Shown piece by piece: positions 63,300-64,000 of a stretch of 64,000 bases of DNA (positions are counted from its first letter, which is position 1; every line of letters begins with the position of its first letter). The position numbers and the translations under genes are program-made. The stretch spans positions 1-64,000 of the forward strand of contig JAEXFD010000005.1 of the NCBI GenBank assembly GCA_023400405.1, in the 5' to 3' direction. The notes under the pieces were generated by a model. That model worked only from the letters and a program-made list of their open reading frames with translations. It was not told the DNA's origin and ran no database searches. This DNA is from Pseudomonadota bacterium (GTDB lineage Bacteria > Pseudomonadota > Alphaproteobacteria > Sphingomonadales > Sphingomonadaceae).

Positions 63300-63307
63300 A
63301 GTCAGTA
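63296..63307. promoter_or_regulatory. TetR-type operator-like site over the -10
   Basis: TACCAGTCAGTA shares the TACC-4 nt-RKTA frame with 63249-63260 and 62604-62615. Overlap with the -10 and start site predicts repression. Confidence 0.5.
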
Positions 63308-63357
63308 TGGAATATAGTTCTCGATCCTTCACTGGGGACGTGAAGAAGGAGCTGCCG

Positions 63358-63396
63358 ATGCGATCACTCAAACGTTGCAGGCGGGCGACCGCCTGA
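63358..63396 (+). CDS. 12-aa Arg-rich leader peptide ORF
   Basis: ATG with AAGGAG 6-7 nt upstream, encoding MRSLKRCRRATA then TGA, ~50 nt after the predicted transcription start. Size, strong ribosome site and basic run are like regulatory leader peptides (attenuation or translational coupling). No direct proof that it is translated. Confidence 0.4.
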   Translation: MRSLKRCRRATA

Positions 63397-63579
63397 ATCA
63401 CGCGGCGCCGCTGGCGCCGTCATCAATCGAAGTTTCGAGCCTATCGACGTCCGGACTTTCGTCCGGCGCGGGTTGGCTTGCGCCTTCATCATCAAACTAG
63501 CCGGCAACCGCTGCCTTTTGGGGATTTGGCGGAAGGGAGCGGTGCGCCCGCCGCCGGTCATCAGAACGGGAGACACGCC

Positions 63580-63975
63580 ATGGCCTATATGAACTTCTCC
63601 GTCCTGGGTGCCCAGCCGGTCGCCGCGCCGATCGACGTCGCGGCCCCGCGGACCCGCTCGGGCCTCACCGCGCTCGAATGGCAGGTCGTCGCGCTGGCGC
63701 AGAACGATCGGCTCGCCAGCCTGGAGGAACCAAGCCGGCTGTCGATCGCGCTCGGCATCGTCTTTGGCGGGCAGCGGCCCAATCCGCGCCTCGCCGACGC
63801 AAGGCTCGAAGCCCTGCGCCGCATTTCGGTCCTCGCCTGGCATCGCGGCTATGCGCTGCCGCCGGCCGAGCTCCGCGCCTTTCACGCGGCGGGTTTCACC
63901 GCCGATCAGCTCGAAACGCTCCTCGCCAGCATCAGCCGCGGCCGGGCAGCGCTCAACTTGGGGACTCGCCAATGA
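63580..63975 (+). CDS. 131-aa conserved-looking hypothetical protein
   Basis: 131 aa, no signal peptide or TM helix. The N-terminus (MAYMNFSVLGAQPVAAPIDV) is followed by helical segments: LTALEWQVVALAQNDRLASL, RLADARLEALRRISVLAWHR, LPPAELRAFHAAGFTADQLE and a basic end. GGGAGA lies 6 nt before the ATG. Its stop overlaps the next ATG (ATGA). I do not recognise the family. Probably under the TetR-controlled promoter upstream. Confidence 0.75.
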   Translation: MAYMNFSVLGAQPVAAPIDVAAPRTRSGLTALEWQVVALAQNDRLASLEEPSRLSIALGIVFGGQRPNPRLADARLEALRRISVLAWHRGYALPPAELRAFHAAGFTADQLETLLASISRGRAALNLGTRQ

Positions 63976-64000
63976 ACATGATCAATCGAATCGATCCTGC
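63972..64000 (+). CDS. Start of a gene running off the right edge
   Basis: ATG overlapping the upstream stop as ATGA, reading MNMINRIDP before the window ends. Overlap implies it is the next gene of the operon. Product cannot be told from nine residues. Confidence 0.5.

Larger units (their letters stand above)
63227..63579 (+). other. 353-nt regulatory/leader region
   Basis: Contains two TetR-like sites, a sigma70-type promoter, a 12-codon ORF with a strong ribosome site, and then ~180 nt of apparent untranslated leader with a GGCGCC repeat and a small hairpin CCGGAC-TTTC-GTCCGG (63451-63466). The first full gene starts at 63580. Confidence 0.6.

Overview
The window reads as chromosomal DNA of a sphingomonad-like alphaproteobacterium (Sphingomonas or a close relative). 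This rests on high GC, two large TonB-dependent receptors, an lptD-surA-pdxA-rsmA operon, an mreBCD-mrdA-rodA operon, and dispersed palindromic repeats typical of this group. The assignment comes from family knowledge, not from a database search. Most of the window is ordinary core genome, densely packed with many 1-10 nt gene overlaps.

Layout: 1-5 kb holds a left-truncated guaB (its first ~750 nt look like a gammaproteobacterial allele), a membrane protein, an RsmB-type rRNA methyltransferase and a TPR protein. 5-11 kb is the outer-membrane assembly operon lptD-surA-pdxA-rsmA on the minus strand. 11-14 kb has holC, ndk and an FAD enzyme. 14-17 kb has a two-component system and a secreted EF-hand protein. 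17-23 kb is an acyl-CoA block: thioesterase, acyl-CoA ligase, MFS transporter and two acyl-CoA dehydrogenases. 23-29 kb has a TonB receptor, a PLP enzyme and a VOC/AraC/VOC/DUF1801 group.

29-46 kb is the most coherent system. A complete five-step histidine utilisation cluster (hutI-H-G-U-D, with divergent hutF-hutC) is flanked by an exported M14 zinc peptidase, an exported S9 peptidase and a 1034-aa TonB-dependent receptor. Copies of one palindrome, TTGTMTATACAA-like, lie in front of hutF/hutI, both peptidases and the receptor, with a weaker copy before hutC. I infer one HutC regulon joining peptide capture, peptide cleavage and histidine catabolism. hutG runs into hutU with no stop codon between them.

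46-54 kb contains a tRNA-Lys(CTT), rodA-mrdA-mreD-mreC-mreB on the minus strand and divergent mutL. mutL carries an in-frame dispersed repeat in its linker. Its 3' end has been replaced by a ~490-bp AT-richer islet that brings a substitute MutL tail and a 93-aa cargo ORF; the original MutL tail survives just downstream. 54-64 kb has secreted CAP and VOC proteins, an alpha/beta hydrolase, a virJ-DUF2147-mprF lipid-modification operon, an MFS exporter, and a TetR regulator whose operator-like sites overlap a strong promoter with a leader peptide at the right edge.
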